This document shows positions 7,584 through 15,484 of a DNA stretch of 53,571 nucleotides, one piece after another. Made by a program: the position numbers and the translations under genes. The stretch is from Bacteroidales bacterium (GTDB lineage: Bacteria; Bacteroidota; Bacteroidia; Bacteroidales; Muribaculaceae), in the NCBI GenBank assembly GCA_030531495.1, contig JAUNNJ010000006.1, positions 1 through 53,571 on the forward strand. Reading direction: 5' to 3'. A model generated the notes under the pieces. The model was not told the DNA's origin, did no database searches, and saw only the letters and a list, made by a program, of their open reading frames with translations. Every line of letters starts with the position of its first letter. Positions within the stretch are counted from its first letter, which is position 1.

Positions 7584-10500
7584 TTAGAAGCTGAGTTTAA
7601 CATTCACACCATAGCTGCGAGTCATTGGGAAAGTCATTGTTTCGATACCGCTGGTGATGTTTGTACCGTTCAAAGAACCACCTTCTGGGTCGAATGCAGG
7701 GAAGCTTGTGATGCAGAAGAGGTTGGTTGCATACACACCAAATGATGCGCTTTGGAGCACCTTGGTCTTAGCGCAAATCTTCTTAGGAAGAGCGTAGTCG
7801 AGACGAATTTCCTTACACTTCAAGAAGTCGGTCTTGAAAGTGTTTTCTTCCACGTTGTCGCGAACCCACTTGTAAGCATTGTAGTAGGTGCTGATGTTTT
7901 CAGTCACTGTAGTATTCTTTGTGTAAGTGGTTGTGCCATCGGCATTCTTCACTGCGTTCACACCAGCCACAACGAGACCGTCTTGACGACCTTCGAGAGA
8001 GTTGGTGAGCTTACCTTGGTAAGAGAGAGCGAAGTTGGTTACAGAATAGCTGTGACCACCCATTTGAGCAGAGAAAGTGGCACCGAGGGTGAAGCCCTTA
8101 TAAGTGAAGCGGTGAGTCATACCACCACGCCAAGTTGGAGCCACCTTACCGATTCTGCGGTCAGGGCTTTGGTCGAGCACAGGATAACCATTGGTTGCGT
8201 TCACGAGAATTTGGTTAGAGCAGTCAACGGTGTTGCCCTTTTCGTCAACATAAGTTGCACCTTCAGGAGCGCGTTGGTAACCCTTACCATAAATCACGTT
8301 CATTTGTTCGCCTACGAAAGAGTAGATGTAAACGCGGTTACCGATAGTGGTACCGTTGTTAGCCAACTGAAGTGGAGTGGTTGGATCCCAACCGTCTTGG
8401 TAGCTAACGAGCTTGTTCCAGTTGCGGCTCCAGTTGATGTCCATGTTCCAGCGGAAGTCCTTAGAGCGAACAGGCACGATGTGCAAGCCCACTTCAATAC
8501 CGCGGTTGCGGATTTCACCAGTGTTGATCTTCATAGAAGTAGCACCGATAATAGCGTCAACAGCAGCCGATACGATTTGGTTGGTAGTAGAAGATGTGTA
8601 GAGCGCTACATCAAGACCGAAGCGGTTTTGGAAGAACATGGTTTCGAGACCAAGTTCCCAGCTTTCCACGTTTTCAGGTTTGATACGTGCGTTAGAGATA
8701 GTGCCAGGCACGGTGTAACCACCAGAGTAAGTACCCGAACGATCGTAAGTGTCGTTCAAAGTGTATGGGTTGGTGTCGTTACCCACATTTGCCCAAGAGA
8801 GGCGGAGCTTAAGCATATCCACCCAAGTTGCATGCTTCTTAAGATTGAGTGCCTTGTCGACAAGGATACTTGCACTTACAGATGGATAGAAGAACGACCA
8901 GTGGTCGCGGCCAAGGGCACTTGACCAGTCGTTACGAGCGGTAATATCGAGATAGTAGGTATCAGCCCAGCTCAAAGATGCCATGCCGTAGAAGCTGTTA
9001 ACCACCTTCTTTGCGTGGTAGTTGTAAGGAGTTGGGTTCACGCCTACAGGGCTATTGTTAGCATTGTAAACGCCAGGTTCACCAAGTTCGTTGAGGGTGA
9101 TGTAAGAGCGATACCACTTGCGGGTCATGTTGTTGCCACCAAATGCAACGGTGAAGCCCAATTTCTTGTTCGCCCATTCGTTGTTCACGTAACGGAGCAA
9201 GAAGTCGTGGTTGTATTCATAGTCGCGGATTGTTTGTTCGCGATAGTAACCCTTTTCATAACCAGAAGAGAAGTAAGGACGTTGCAACTGACGGAATTCG
9301 TTGTTGATATCAAGACCTGATCTGAGGTCGAGAGTCAAGCCCTTAACAGGGAGGTTGATGTTCATCGACACATTACCATATACACGGTCCTTGCTGTTGG
9401 CGTTGAGTGCCTCGTAAAGGATACGGTAAGGGTTGTAAGTGTTTGATGGGTTGATGGTGTAACCATTTTCTACGTTTTCGCGAGTGAAGCGACCCAAGAA
9501 GTATTCATCCTTGTAGTTTTGGATAGGGTTGCAAGAGAAGCCCCATGCGAGGAGGTACATTGGGTTTGAAGCGCTATAACCAGCCACTGGCATGTTGTCT
9601 GATGCCTTGTGGGTGTAGGTCACCTTAGCGTTCAATTTCACCCACTTGTTGAGTTGGGTTGTACCAGAGAAGTTCACAGTTTGCTTTTCGTAGCCAGTGT
9701 TAGGCAAAATCCAATCGTTGTGAGTATCGGTCACTGACAAACGTGCGCTTGCGCCCTTGCCGTTACCGCCATCGATAGTGATGGTGTTGTTGAAAGTGGT
9801 ACCGGTTTCAAAAATACCAGTGAACCAGTCGTCTTGGTAAACCCAAGGCTTCTTTTCATACGTACCGTCGTCCCAATTTCTTGAAGAGTAGAGGTAACGC
9901 ATGGTGTTAGGATTGTATTTTTCACCGAATGCGTAACGAGAGTAGTTGCGAGTTACAGCCACACCGTCGGGAGCGTCTTCAGCTGCGATATTCCAGATTG
10001 AGAATGGCTTGTAACCAAGGTCGCTACCAGGACCATATTCCTTTTGGAAATCGGGGAAGTAGCTTGCCTTTTCCCAAACGATAGAAGAGTTGATCGACAC
10101 GCCTACACCTTTTTGTTGACGGCCATTCTTGGTGGTGATGATGATAGCACCGTTAGCAGCACGGCTACCGTAGAGAGCGGTTGCAGCAGGGCCTTTCAGC
10201 ACACTCACGCTTTCAATATCTTCAGGGTTGAGGTCGGAAGCAGCATTACCGAAGTCGACAGGAGCATTGTCATTTGAATAGCTACTACCGCTACCAGATG
10301 ATTCAGTACCAGAAGTAACGGGCACACCGTCGATTACGAAGAGCGCTTCGTTGGCACCATAGTTGAGTGATTGGTCGCCACGGAGCACAACGCGAACAGA
10401 TCCTGTAGGACCAGAGTTTGCAGTTGTAAGACTCAAACCAGCCACCTTACCATCGAGGGAGTTCAACCAGTTACCACTTGAAGTCTTTGTAAGTTCAGAG

Positions 10501-10892
10501 TTGTCAACCTTCGACACAGCATAACCGAGCGACTTTTGTTCGCGGGTAATACCGAGAGCGGTAACAACAACGCCATCAAGCATCTTGCTTGATTCTTCCA
10601 TTGTGAGAGTCACTTTACCATTAGTAGGCTTAACCTCCTTAGTCTTGTAACCCACAGAGTTCACTACAAGCACAGCATTCTTTCCCGATACCTTCAATGA
10701 GAAGTTACCGTCGATGTCGGTGCTTGTTCCATTTTTAGTACCTTTCTCCATGACGGTAGCGCCAATCATAGGCGTCTTACCATCACTTTCAAAAATGGTA
10801 CCAGTCACTCGGTCTTGAGCTGCGACAGAAGTTGACAGCACGAGCATCACGAGTAACCATGCGATTTTCAACGCGCGTTTAAAATGCATCAT
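7584..10892 (-). CDS. SusC/RagA-family TonB-dependent outer-membrane transporter
   Basis: A 1102-residue TonB-linked transporter. The signal peptide is about 1-25 (ending SVAAQ). A carboxypeptidase-regulatory-like beta domain (about 28-103) starts VTGTIFESDGKTPMIGATV. The plug contains FVIDGVP at 185-191 and the conserved stretch DIESVSVLKGPAATALYGS. A large 22-strand-type barrel ends in the C-terminal aromatic NVKLSF. It forms the pair with the SusD 28 bases downstream. A promoter with -7 and -33 boxes lies at 10967-10997, and a 17-mer at 11009-11025 is shared exactly with the porin upstream region. The gene probably imports a ligand too big for porins; a glycerophosphodiester or glycerophosphate polymer is suggested only by context. 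Confidence 0.96.
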   Translation of the reverse strand: MMHFKRALKIAWLLVMLVLSTSVAAQDRVTGTIFESDGKTPMIGATVMEKGTKNGTSTDIDGNFSLKVSGKNAVLVVNSVGYKTKEVKPTNGKVTLTMEESSKMLDGVVVTALGITREQKSLGYAVSKVDNSELTKTSSGNWLNSLDGKVAGLSLTTANSGPTGSVRVVLRGDQSLNYGANEALFVIDGVPVTSGTESSGSGSSYSNDNAPVDFGNAASDLNPEDIESVSVLKGPAATALYGSRAANGAIIITTKNGRQQKGVGVSINSSIVWEKASYFPDFQKEYGPGSDLGYKPFSIWNIAAEDAPDGVAVTRNYSRYAFGEKYNPNTMRYLYSSRNWDDGTYEKKPWVYQDDWFTGIFETGTTFNNTITIDGGNGKGASARLSVTDTHNDWILPNTGYEKQTVNFSGTTQLNKWVKLNAKVTYTHKASDNMPVAGYSASNPMYLLAWGFSCNPIQNYKDEYFLGRFTRENVENGYTINPSNTYNPYRILYEALNANSKDRVYGNVSMNINLPVKGLTLDLRSGLDINNEFRQLQRPYFSSGYEKGYYREQTIRDYEYNHDFLLRYVNNEWANKKLGFTVAFGGNNMTRKWYRSYITLNELGEPGVYNANNSPVGVNPTPYNYHAKKVVNSFYGMASLSWADTYYLDITARNDWSSALGRDHWSFFYPSVSASILVDKALNLKKHATWVDMLKLRLSWANVGNDTNPYTLNDTYDRSGTYSGGYTVPGTISNARIKPENVESWELGLETMFFQNRFGLDVALYTSSTTNQIVSAAVDAIIGATSMKINTGEIRNRGIEVGLHIVPVRSKDFRWNMDINWSRNWNKLVSYQDGWDPTTPLQLANNGTTIGNRVYIYSFVGEQMNVIYGKGYQRAPEGATYVDEKGNTVDCSNQILVNATNGYPVLDQSPDRRIGKVAPTWRGGMTHRFTYKGFTLGATFSAQMGGHSYSVTNFALSYQGKLTNSLEGRQDGLVVAGVNAVKNADGTTTYTKNTTVTENISTYYNAYKWVRDNVEENTFKTDFLKCKEIRLDYALPKKICAKTKVLQSASFGVYATNLFCITSFPAFDPEGGSLNGTNITSGIETMTFPMTRSYGVNVKLSF

Positions 10893-10966
10893 AGAAACTT
10901 GTTGTTAATAAATTAATTATGTTAATAATATTGATTCATACAATTATCCAATGTACAAATAGATTG

Positions 10967-11025
10967 CAAAATTAACTATTATATACAAAAATTCAAAAAA
11001 AAAAGAATGTTTTTTCAAAACGAAA
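10967..11025 (-). promoter_or_regulatory. susC promoter and upstream operator-like 17-mer
   Basis: On the minus strand a TAATTTTG -7 box (10967-10974) is preceded at a 19-base gap by TTTG (-33, 10994-10997). Upstream of that, 11009-11025 (GTTTTTTCAAAACGAAA on the plus strand) is identical to 14501-14517 upstream of the porin gene. It contains the CGAAA/TTTCG element also clustered at glpA/glpR. Confidence 0.6.
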
Positions 11026-11640
11026 CCAAAAGATTTAACATTATTGTTATAAATGAAAAAAATTACCTCTTCGCCATTAACATATTCCACGAGTCTATGG
11101 ATTGAAAAAATCAATCAAATCTAAAAAAAATGGGGAAACCGTCAATCTAAATTCTCTTAAAACAAACAATAACGCCATACAAGACTAACAATACATAAAA
11201 AAAGAAATCTGAAAATCAATTACAACAACAAGATAATGATGCACAGATAAAATATGCACAAAAATATAAATCTCATAAAAAACAGAACAAGATTAACGAC
11301 AATTATTTAGAAAAACCGACTACAGAACAACCATATTAACACAATAAAACGGTATATTTATTCATTTATCGTTAAAAAATGACACAACAAGGTTATCTAA
11401 GCCAATTCCATGTCGACTAATCACCATTGGTATGATATTTAAGATTTTGTGCTACGCAAAAAAGCGACAGACCCGATACGCAAGCTCAAGCGAACGATAA
11501 CCCACATCGGAACTTAGCAAAGACGGGGAACTGACAGGCTACCATATGCGAAGGCTATAAGTCGGCGATAACACGAAAATTCATCCTTCACAAAAAAAAC
11601 TTCATTTATCCTGGCTCTGTTTCCAAGTAGTATGTTTTTT
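11026..11640. other. AT-rich gene-free spacer upstream of susC
   Basis: Very A/T-rich, homopolymer-laden sequence to about 11400, then mixed composition. I find no coding potential, tRNA or convincing terminator. It could hold a long leader or a silent regulatory region, but nothing specific is visible. Confidence 0.5.
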
Positions 11641-11684
11641 CTACTCGCGTAGGCAGGTTCTTCGTCATTTCTTGGCTGCTTATC

Positions 11685-11794
11685 GCGGACTTTCAGCCCG
11701 CATTGATTGGTGGTTACCCCTATCCCCCGGCCTACGCGTTCCGCTACGACCGGGGTTACCGTTCGCTTGCGCTCACATATCGGGCTTTCAGCCC
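11685..11794. repeat. Palindromic repeat element (REP-like)
   Basis: Short hairpins GCGGaCTttcAGcCCGC (11685-11701) and CGGGCTttcAGCCC (11781-11794) flank a central palindrome with CCCCGG near 11726 and CCGGGG near 11752, next to GGTTACC-type sequence. This parallels the layout at 93-194, where short GGCTTCCAGCC hairpins flank a nested stem next to CGGTTACGCT. No transposase gene is present nearby. I interpret it as a dispersed REP-type unit. Confidence 0.5.
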
Positions 11795-11798
11795 TTTT

Positions 11799-11957
11799 GC
11801 GCCTGCTCTTGCCCCATCTACTCTTCGGCCCTTTTGCGTCTGCTCTTGCCACATCTATTTCATTTGACGCTCTTTTGCCATATTGCGCCTGCTCTTGCCC
11901 CCCCCCTATTTCATTTGACGCTCTTCTGTCATGTTGCGCCTGCTCTTGCCGCATCTA
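11799..11957. repeat. Imperfect ~50-bp tandem repeat, four copies
   Basis: The core GCGYCTGCTCTTGCC occurs at 11799-11813, 11836-11850, 11885-11899 and 11936-11950. It is mostly followed by CATCTATTTCATTTGACGCTCTT. Periods are 37, 49 and 51 bases. The copies diverge and the spacers are themselves repeated, so this is a degenerate satellite and not a CRISPR array. Confidence 0.7.
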
Positions 11958-12004
11958 TTTCCAAGAGCTCGGGGCTTTATGGGTTAGCGGTAAGGAATGG
12001 ACAT

Positions 12005-12040
12005 AAAAAAAGCCCCGCGAACGCGTCGCGGGGCCGAAAA
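12005..12040 (-). terminator. Terminator of the porin/beta-propeller unit
   Basis: A very strong 9-bp GC stem, GCCCCGCGA (12012-12020) with TCGCGGGGC (12026-12034). A seven-A run on the left gives a T-run on the minus strand. It sits 37 bases beyond the beta-propeller stop. Confidence 0.92.
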
Positions 12041-12076
12041 ATTATTTAAAATCTGTTAGCTTAATTGTCTAATAGA

Positions 12077-13087
12077 TTATTTAACTTTTTCGTATACATA
12101 TACTTCGTGGATTTCCTTAGTGTAACCTTCGCCAGCGAATGGGCCTTGGCTCATACCGAGGATAATTTGAGTACCACGGTTGTTAAGAACGAGGAGGTCG
12201 TCAGTTACAGGGTCGATGCAAAGACCTTCGATTTCACCTGCACGGCGGAAGTCGGTCATTTCGCGGAGCAATTCTACCTTGCCACCCATAGCGCCACCAG
12301 CGATCTTGCCAGTACGCTTAACGACCTTACCATCCTTGTCAGTCTTTACAGACCAAGGAGTATCCTTAACAGGTTCTGTACCGTCAACGAGGCCAGTGTA
12401 AGGAGCACCAGTGATGTCCATCTTGTAAACGTTGTCGGCGATGTGGTAAGTAGATTCACCATCGTCAGCAGCGAGAAGCATAGTACCATCAACGATGAAG
12501 ATACCTTGGCACCAGTATGGTTCAGGACGGCATTGAACCTTAGTATAGTATTGCTTAGTTTCGAGGCTGTAAGCATATACATAGCGGCTGTCTACCCAGT
12601 CAGAGAGCCATACGAGACCACGTTCGCGGTCAACAGCTACACCTGATACTTCAACTTGACCAGATTCTGGCTTCCAAGGAATACTTTCAACATATTGGAG
12701 AGTCTTAGCATCGTAAACGTCAACAGAGATGTTTACACCACGACCGAGGTTGAAATATTCGTTACCAGTGTAGATTTTGCCATCGAAAACGTCGATGTCA
12801 CCAAAGTGGTTAGCACCACCCTTTGCAGGATCTGGGTTGTTGAACAATGGGTCGATGAATTTACCCTTGTCGTCTTTGGTTTGAACACGCTTTTGCACGA
12901 GGTTCCAGTTGTGGTCGAACTTGTAGAGACCGCGAGTGTCGGATACATAGAAGAAATCCTTGTCGGCAGCGATACCTTGACGTCCAGGAACTTCAACAAC
13001 TTTCTTAAGGCGGTATTCAGTACCGAGATGTTGAGCGTTTGCCAAACCGAAAGAGCAAACAGCCAAGAGAATCATTAATTTTTTCAT
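12077..13087 (-). CDS. Secreted beta-propeller protein of unknown function
   Basis: A 336-residue protein with a signal peptide (about 1-18, ending LANAQ). The rest is a repeated beta pattern of the six/seven-bladed propeller type: QGIAADKDFFYVSD, FGDIDVFDGKIYTG, VSGVAVDRERGLVWLSD, GIFIVDGTMLLAADDG and GEIEGLCIDPVTDDLLVLNN. The blade form with EIEGL recalls the SMP-30/NHL, SdiA-regulated and esterase-like-phytase superfamilies, but no catalytic set can be assigned. It follows the OprP-like porin by 74 bases with no terminator between, so the two are probably co-transcribed. Its position in a G3P locus makes a phosphoester-hydrolase or binding role possible; that is inference only. Confidence 0.72.
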   Translation of the reverse strand: MKKLMILLAVCSFGLANAQHLGTEYRLKKVVEVPGRQGIAADKDFFYVSDTRGLYKFDHNWNLVQKRVQTKDDKGKFIDPLFNNPDPAKGGANHFGDIDVFDGKIYTGNEYFNLGRGVNISVDVYDAKTLQYVESIPWKPESGQVEVSGVAVDRERGLVWLSDWVDSRYVYAYSLETKQYYTKVQCRPEPYWCQGIFIVDGTMLLAADDGESTYHIADNVYKMDITGAPYTGLVDGTEPVKDTPWSVKTDKDGKVVKRTGKIAGGAMGGKVELLREMTDFRRAGEIEGLCIDPVTDDLLVLNNRGTQIILGMSQGPFAGEGYTKEIHEVYVYEKVK

Positions 13088-13161
13088 AATAACTTCTTTT
13101 AGTTTTTGGTTAATGAAATTGTTTTTTAATTATTTTGGTTAAAAGTTAAATCTTGTAGTGA

Positions 13162-14343
13162 TTAGAACTTGAAGAGACCCATGAGTTGAACTTGTTCGCT
13201 CTTTTCAAGACCACCAGCGTTCTTTACAGAGCTGTTGTACATGTAGTGACCATAGTTGAGTTGGATCTTTACATTCTTGAAAAGTTGATAAGTTACACCA
13301 GCGAGGATGCGGTTGTAGTTCTTACCAGCAACTGTTTCAGCTTGTTTGTCCTTGTACATATCCCAACGTACGAGAGGAAGGAACTTACCTGCGTGGTAGC
13401 CGAGGAGAACATAAGCACCTTGTTCGTCTACGTAAGTAGCACCGTCTTTCTTTGACTTCATGAAGCCATATTCAGCGCGGAGGTCGAGACCAGTAGGATC
13501 GTTGTACCACAAACCAGCAACGAAGCGGTTCATTGGCATGTACTTAGAAAGGCCGAGTGCAGGAGCGTTACCACCATTGAGAGCTTGTGGGTTGTATTCA
13601 CCCCAGTTGTAAGTAGCCTTAACGTTGAAGTTCTTGAAAGGCTTGATAGTTACACTTGCATAGATGTCCTTAGTGTTGTTGTTGTCGTCTGCGCAAGGGA
13701 TAGAACCGTTAGTCACAGCGAGGTCGTAGTGGAAGTACTTGTCGATGTCACCCATGAGCATAACGCCGAGGTCACGACCATAGTCTACGAAGTTGTAAGA
13801 ATAAGGGTTGCGGCAAGCGATGTTGTAAACGATGTTAGAGAAGTCTACAGTTTCCAAAGTAGCTGGAGAAATGTCGTAGTTTTCATAGCCAAGTGGAGTG
13901 TAGAATTGACCAGCGCGAACCTTGAATTCAGGGCAGATTTTCCAAGTTGCGAACGCGTCCATAACTTGGATGTTCTTTTGACCATTACCATTCTTAGAAC
14001 CAGCGATACCGTTGAATGCTTCGATTTGCAAACGGAAGTCGATGCTTTCGCTAACCTTACCATCAACGATCAAGCGGAGACGCTTAGCTTGGAAAGAAGA
14101 TGTAGATGCGTTTTTGTTGCTGGTGTAGTTCCAACCAGTTTGAAGATAACCAGAAAGCTTAACTGGCATTTTCTTCAAGAATTCAGCGAAGTCGCTTTGA
14201 GCCTTAGGTTCAGCAACTGGTTCAGCCACAGCTTCAGCAACTGGTTCAGCTGCATTAGCTTCGGTAGCCACTGCATCTTCAGCAAACATAGCTGGAGCAG
14301 TAAGAGCTGCACAGCTAAGAAGAGTAAAAATAGATTTCTTCAT
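13162..14343 (-). CDS. Phosphate-selective porin (OprP/OprO-like) outer-membrane protein
   Basis: A 393-residue beta-barrel. The signal peptide (about 1-21) is followed by an Ala/Glu/Val/Pro-rich linker (about 22-50, repeated AEPVAE). The barrel then starts KLSGYLQTGWNYT and contains AKRLRLIVDGKVSE, FRLQIEA, KVRAGQFYTPLGYEN and PLVRWDMYKD, and ends GLFKF, all typical of the O/P porin family. Members form channels for phosphate or polyphosphate, or are generic. In this locus it could pass small glycerophosphodiesters or G3P. Its promoter (TATATTTG at 14488-14495, minus strand) abuts TTTCG elements that also occur at glpA/glpR. Confidence 0.88.
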   Translation of the reverse strand: MKKSIFTLLSCAALTAPAMFAEDAVATEANAAEPVAEAVAEPVAEPKAQSDFAEFLKKMPVKLSGYLQTGWNYTSNKNASTSSFQAKRLRLIVDGKVSESIDFRLQIEAFNGIAGSKNGNGQKNIQVMDAFATWKICPEFKVRAGQFYTPLGYENYDISPATLETVDFSNIVYNIACRNPYSYNFVDYGRDLGVMLMGDIDKYFHYDLAVTNGSIPCADDNNNTKDIYASVTIKPFKNFNVKATYNWGEYNPQALNGGNAPALGLSKYMPMNRFVAGLWYNDPTGLDLRAEYGFMKSKKDGATYVDEQGAYVLLGYHAGKFLPLVRWDMYKDKQAETVAGKNYNRILAGVTYQLFKNVKIQLNYGHYMYNSSVKNAGGLEKSEQVQLMGLFKF

Positions 14344-14461
14344 AATTGTGAAAATTTAGTTAGTAGAATAATTTGAATTTAGTATATCTAAGTTTTTAAG
14401 CTTATTCAAAAATTATACATTTTGGTATATTATTGCGATATCACAAAAATAATATACGCAA

Positions 14462-14530
14462 ACGAAAAATTTCAGTAATTGTTTTCGCAAATATAGTAAA
14501 GTTTTTTCAAAACGAAAGCAATTTTTCGTT
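14462..14530 (-). promoter_or_regulatory. Porin promoter with TTTCG/CGAAA elements
   Basis: On the minus strand a TATATTTG -7 box (14488-14495) directly follows elements that read TTTCG/CGAAA. These lie at plus coordinates 14463-14467, 14483-14487, 14513-14517 and 14524-14528. AAAACGAAA and TTTCGTTTT flank GCAATT as an inverted repeat. 14501-14517 is identical to the 17-mer at 11009-11025 upstream of susC. The -33 area carries TTTCG instead of TTTG, as at glpR. Confidence 0.55.
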
Positions 14531-14534
14531 TTTT

Positions 14535-15401
14535 TTACTTTTTACGCGATTTTACAAGCAATTCACCCAATACTTCAATGTTTTCCGCAGTGAGATCCGG
14601 GTTAGGATCGTTGGCAATTGCAGTCTCGAGAGTGGTTTCACCACTGAGCACGAGCACGCCAAGCGAACCAGCATTTTGTGCAGTAGCCACGTCGGTGTAG
14701 ATGCGGTCGCCCACCATAGCCAATTCATCGCTCTTGTAGCCGTATTTGTCGCGAATACAGTAGAGCATGTTTGGATTAGGCTTGCCAATCACTACGTCGG
14801 GCTGACGCTTGCAAGCGCCTTCAATAGCCTTGCAGATAGAGCCACAGTCAACCAAAATCACTTCCTGGTCGGTTGGGCAAACCCAATCGGGATTGGTAGC
14901 GATGTAAGGGATATCAGCTTTCGATGCCCACCATGTGGCACGGCAAAGGCGTTCATATTGCAAAGTAGTGTCGAATGCAACAACCAAAAGATCGGGGCGG
15001 TCGTTAGGGTCGTCAGCACAAAGTTCGAAGCCGGCTTTCACGAATTCCTCTTGCATACTTGGAGTGCCGAGGGTGAACAGGCGCTTTGCTTCTGGATGAT
15101 GCTGACGAATGTAATCTATAGTTGCCAACGATGAAGTGTACATCTGCTCATCAGTGGCATGAATACCAAGTTTTTCAAGTTTCAGGAGATAATCCTTATG
15201 ACTCTTGGTAGGATTGTTGGTTAAAAACGAATAGCTGATGCCGTGTTCGGTGAGTGTGTCAAGAAACTTGATGGTGTAAGGAAACAAGGTTGAGCCCATA
15301 TAGATGGTGCCATCCATGTCGAGAGCCACGTGCTTGATTTTAGCAAGCGCTTCCATCAACTTCTCTTCGCCCATTGGCGACATGTATTTATTGAATTCCA
15401 T
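14535..15401 (-). CDS. HAD-IIA family sugar/glycerol-phosphate phosphatase (NagD/PGP-like)
   Basis: A 288-residue cytosolic HAD hydrolase. Motif I is DMDGTIY (D28, D30), motif II is FLTNNPT, motif III lysine is in VIGKPNPNM, and motif IV is MVGDRIYTD. The C2 cap sits between motifs II and III. This is the NagD / phosphoglycolate-glycerol-3-phosphate phosphatase branch; family members include eukaryotic PGP and mycobacterial Rv1692, which act on G3P. Context favours removal of surplus G3P or another small phosphate ester, but substrate is inferred. The ATG at 15401 is chosen; an upstream reading from 15467 would run across the terminator between this gene and the transporter. Confidence 0.87.
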   Translation of the reverse strand: MEFNKYMSPMGEEKLMEALAKIKHVALDMDGTIYMGSTLFPYTIKFLDTLTEHGISYSFLTNNPTKSHKDYLLKLEKLGIHATDEQMYTSSLATIDYIRQHHPEAKRLFTLGTPSMQEEFVKAGFELCADDPNDRPDLLVVAFDTTLQYERLCRATWWASKADIPYIATNPDWVCPTDQEVILVDCGSICKAIEGACKRQPDVVIGKPNPNMLYCIRDKYGYKSDELAMVGDRIYTDVATAQNAGSLGVLVLSGETTLETAIANDPNPDLTAENIEVLGELLVKSRKK

Positions 15402-15435
15402 ATTATATATAATATAATGTGTAATGTGAATAAGA

Positions 15436-15474
15436 AAAAAGGTGATTAGAGCAATTTGCCCTATCACCTTTTTA
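15436..15474 (-). terminator. Terminator between OPA transporter and HAD phosphatase
   Basis: AAAAAGGTGAT pairs with ATCACCTTTTT around a 16-base loop, with A and T runs on either side, so it can act in either direction. It sits 11 bases beyond the transporter stop. Confidence 0.85.
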
Positions 15475-15484
15475 TATCAATTGA

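Noticed and set aside
11799-11957. CRISPR-like array
   Set aside because: Spacers are themselves repeated and the unit lengths vary (37-51). There are no cas genes in the window.
11514-12049. Several open frames on both strands in the susC/porin spacer
   Set aside because: They are produced by GC-rich palindromes and the ~50-bp repeat. Repeated CSC/RLLL-type segments in the translations follow the repeat period.
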